From JAEKNW01 sp963678375 (GTDB lineage: Bacteria > Cloacimonadota > Cloacimonadia > Cloacimonadales > JAFGVF01): a stretch of DNA of 64,000 nt. Numbering within the stretch: the first letter of the stretch is position 1; every line of letters starts with the position of its first letter. Shown piece by piece: positions 63,603 to 64,000 of this stretch. Below the pieces are notes generated by a model. It ran no database searches. It had not been told where the DNA came from and was given only the letters and a program-made list of their open reading frames with translations. Made by a program: the position numbers and the translations under genes. Location: NCBI GenBank assembly GCA_963678375.2, contig OY782831.1, positions 930,001-994,000 of the forward strand. Reading direction: 5' to 3'.

Positions 63603-64000
63603 TATTTCTCCTCTAATACTAAAGTAATTATATTTGCTAAGTCACTCTTATCTTCAAGACCTATTGCTCGACATAAATTTGACTGACTTTTTAGAAATCC
63701 ATATAAAGAGCTGTTGTATTGAACTCTTGCTTGATCCATCTCGATTTGAGCATCTAGATAGTCATCAACTGAGATTAGATTACTATTAAACATTGCTTGT
63801 TTTTGTTTGAAAATCTCTTGATTTAAACTTAAAGTCTGCTTTGCTAATTCTATTCTTTCTAAAGAAACAAGATAATTGTTCAAGGAAGTTTCTATACTAG
63901 ATTCAAGAGAATTTGCCATTGCTTGATAATTGTAGTTAAGAGCCTTCAGATTCATCTTTTGGGCAGATACATTATGGTATTTGTTGACTAAAGGGAATAA
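63602..64000 (-). CDS. Outer-membrane efflux protein (TolC family), 5' truncated by window edge
   Basis: The frame is open to the window end, so only the C-terminal ~132 residues are seen, from LFPLVNKYHN on. It is helical and Gln/Asn/Leu-rich (NNYLVSLERIELAKQTLSLN, LISVDDYLDAQIEMDQARVQYN), matching the repeat helices of OEP/TolC proteins. It forms the exit channel of the RND system; its stop overlaps the adaptor start. The real start lies outside the window; the ATG at 63955 is internal. Confidence 0.88.
   Translation of the reverse strand, partial: LFPLVNKYHNVSAQKMNLKALNYNYQAMANSLESSIETSLNNYLVSLERIELAKQTLSLNQEIFKQKQAMFNSNLISVDDYLDAQIEMDQARVQYNSSLYGFLKSQSNLCRAIGLEDKSDLANIITLVLEEK

Overview
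This is an AT-rich bacterial chromosome segment with dense genes, Shine-Dalgarno sites of the AGGAG type, TTGACA-type sigma-70 promoters and at least one very good sigma-54 promoter. Two secreted proteins end in the PNPFNPTT-like C-terminal sorting domain typical of the Fibrobacteres-Chlorobi-Bacteroidetes (FCB) superphylum and relatives such as Cloacimonadota. Together with TonB and RND outer-membrane machinery, [FeFe]-hydrogenase maturases and butyrate kinase, this suggests an anaerobic fermentative Gram-negative bacterium of the FCB group. Cloacimonadota or a neighbouring candidate phylum is my guess; the phylum is inference.

Layout. 1-675 is non-coding, with hairpins, a MITE-like repeat and a promoter. 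676-4152 holds a small zinc-ribbon gene, type 2 ileS and its terminator. 4398-12719 (minus) holds a soluble-adenylyl-cyclase-like ATPase/TPR protein, a secreted repeat protein under a sigma-54 promoter, and an NtrC-type activator. 12823-18463 (minus) holds alaS, buk and two hypotheticals; 18464-19343 has no gene. 19344-20402 is a short divergent rho. 20853-25314 (minus) is a vitamin B12 uptake operon (ATPase, BtuB, BtuG-like beta-propeller) behind a clear cobalamin riboswitch.

25513-27401 is a RloA/RloB-like ATPase plus Toprim-like pair. 27467-32668 holds a stand-alone CarH-like B12-binding sensor, a soluble histidine kinase, a small Omp85-like protein and another NtrC-type regulator. 32711-36245 holds an acetyltransferase, tRNA-Val(GAC), a membrane protein, recG and a zinc-ribbon gene that appears to start at AUA. 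36380-40872 holds aspA, hydE, hydF and a secreted protein. 41091-48201 (minus) holds an ECF sigma/anti-sigma/CpxP-like operon, then a response regulator, ctpA, tmk, nadB and rimI.

48388-58863 (minus) is a defence island: a complete type I restriction-modification locus (hsdM, hsdS, hsdR). A DUF1016 nuclease lies between hsdM and hsdS, and a three-gene module (DUF262 protein, DUF3696-like ATPase, unrecognised protein) lies between hsdS and hsdR. 59352-64000 (minus) is a tripartite RND efflux operon cut by the window edge.

B12 is a recurring theme: a B12 riboswitch with an uptake operon lies about 2.2 kb from a protein carrying both CarH photoreceptor signatures (Wx9EH and ExHxxG). The best candidate for an undescribed system is the module at 51356-54562 inside the type I locus. 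A family of four MITE-like repeats is scattered through the window.
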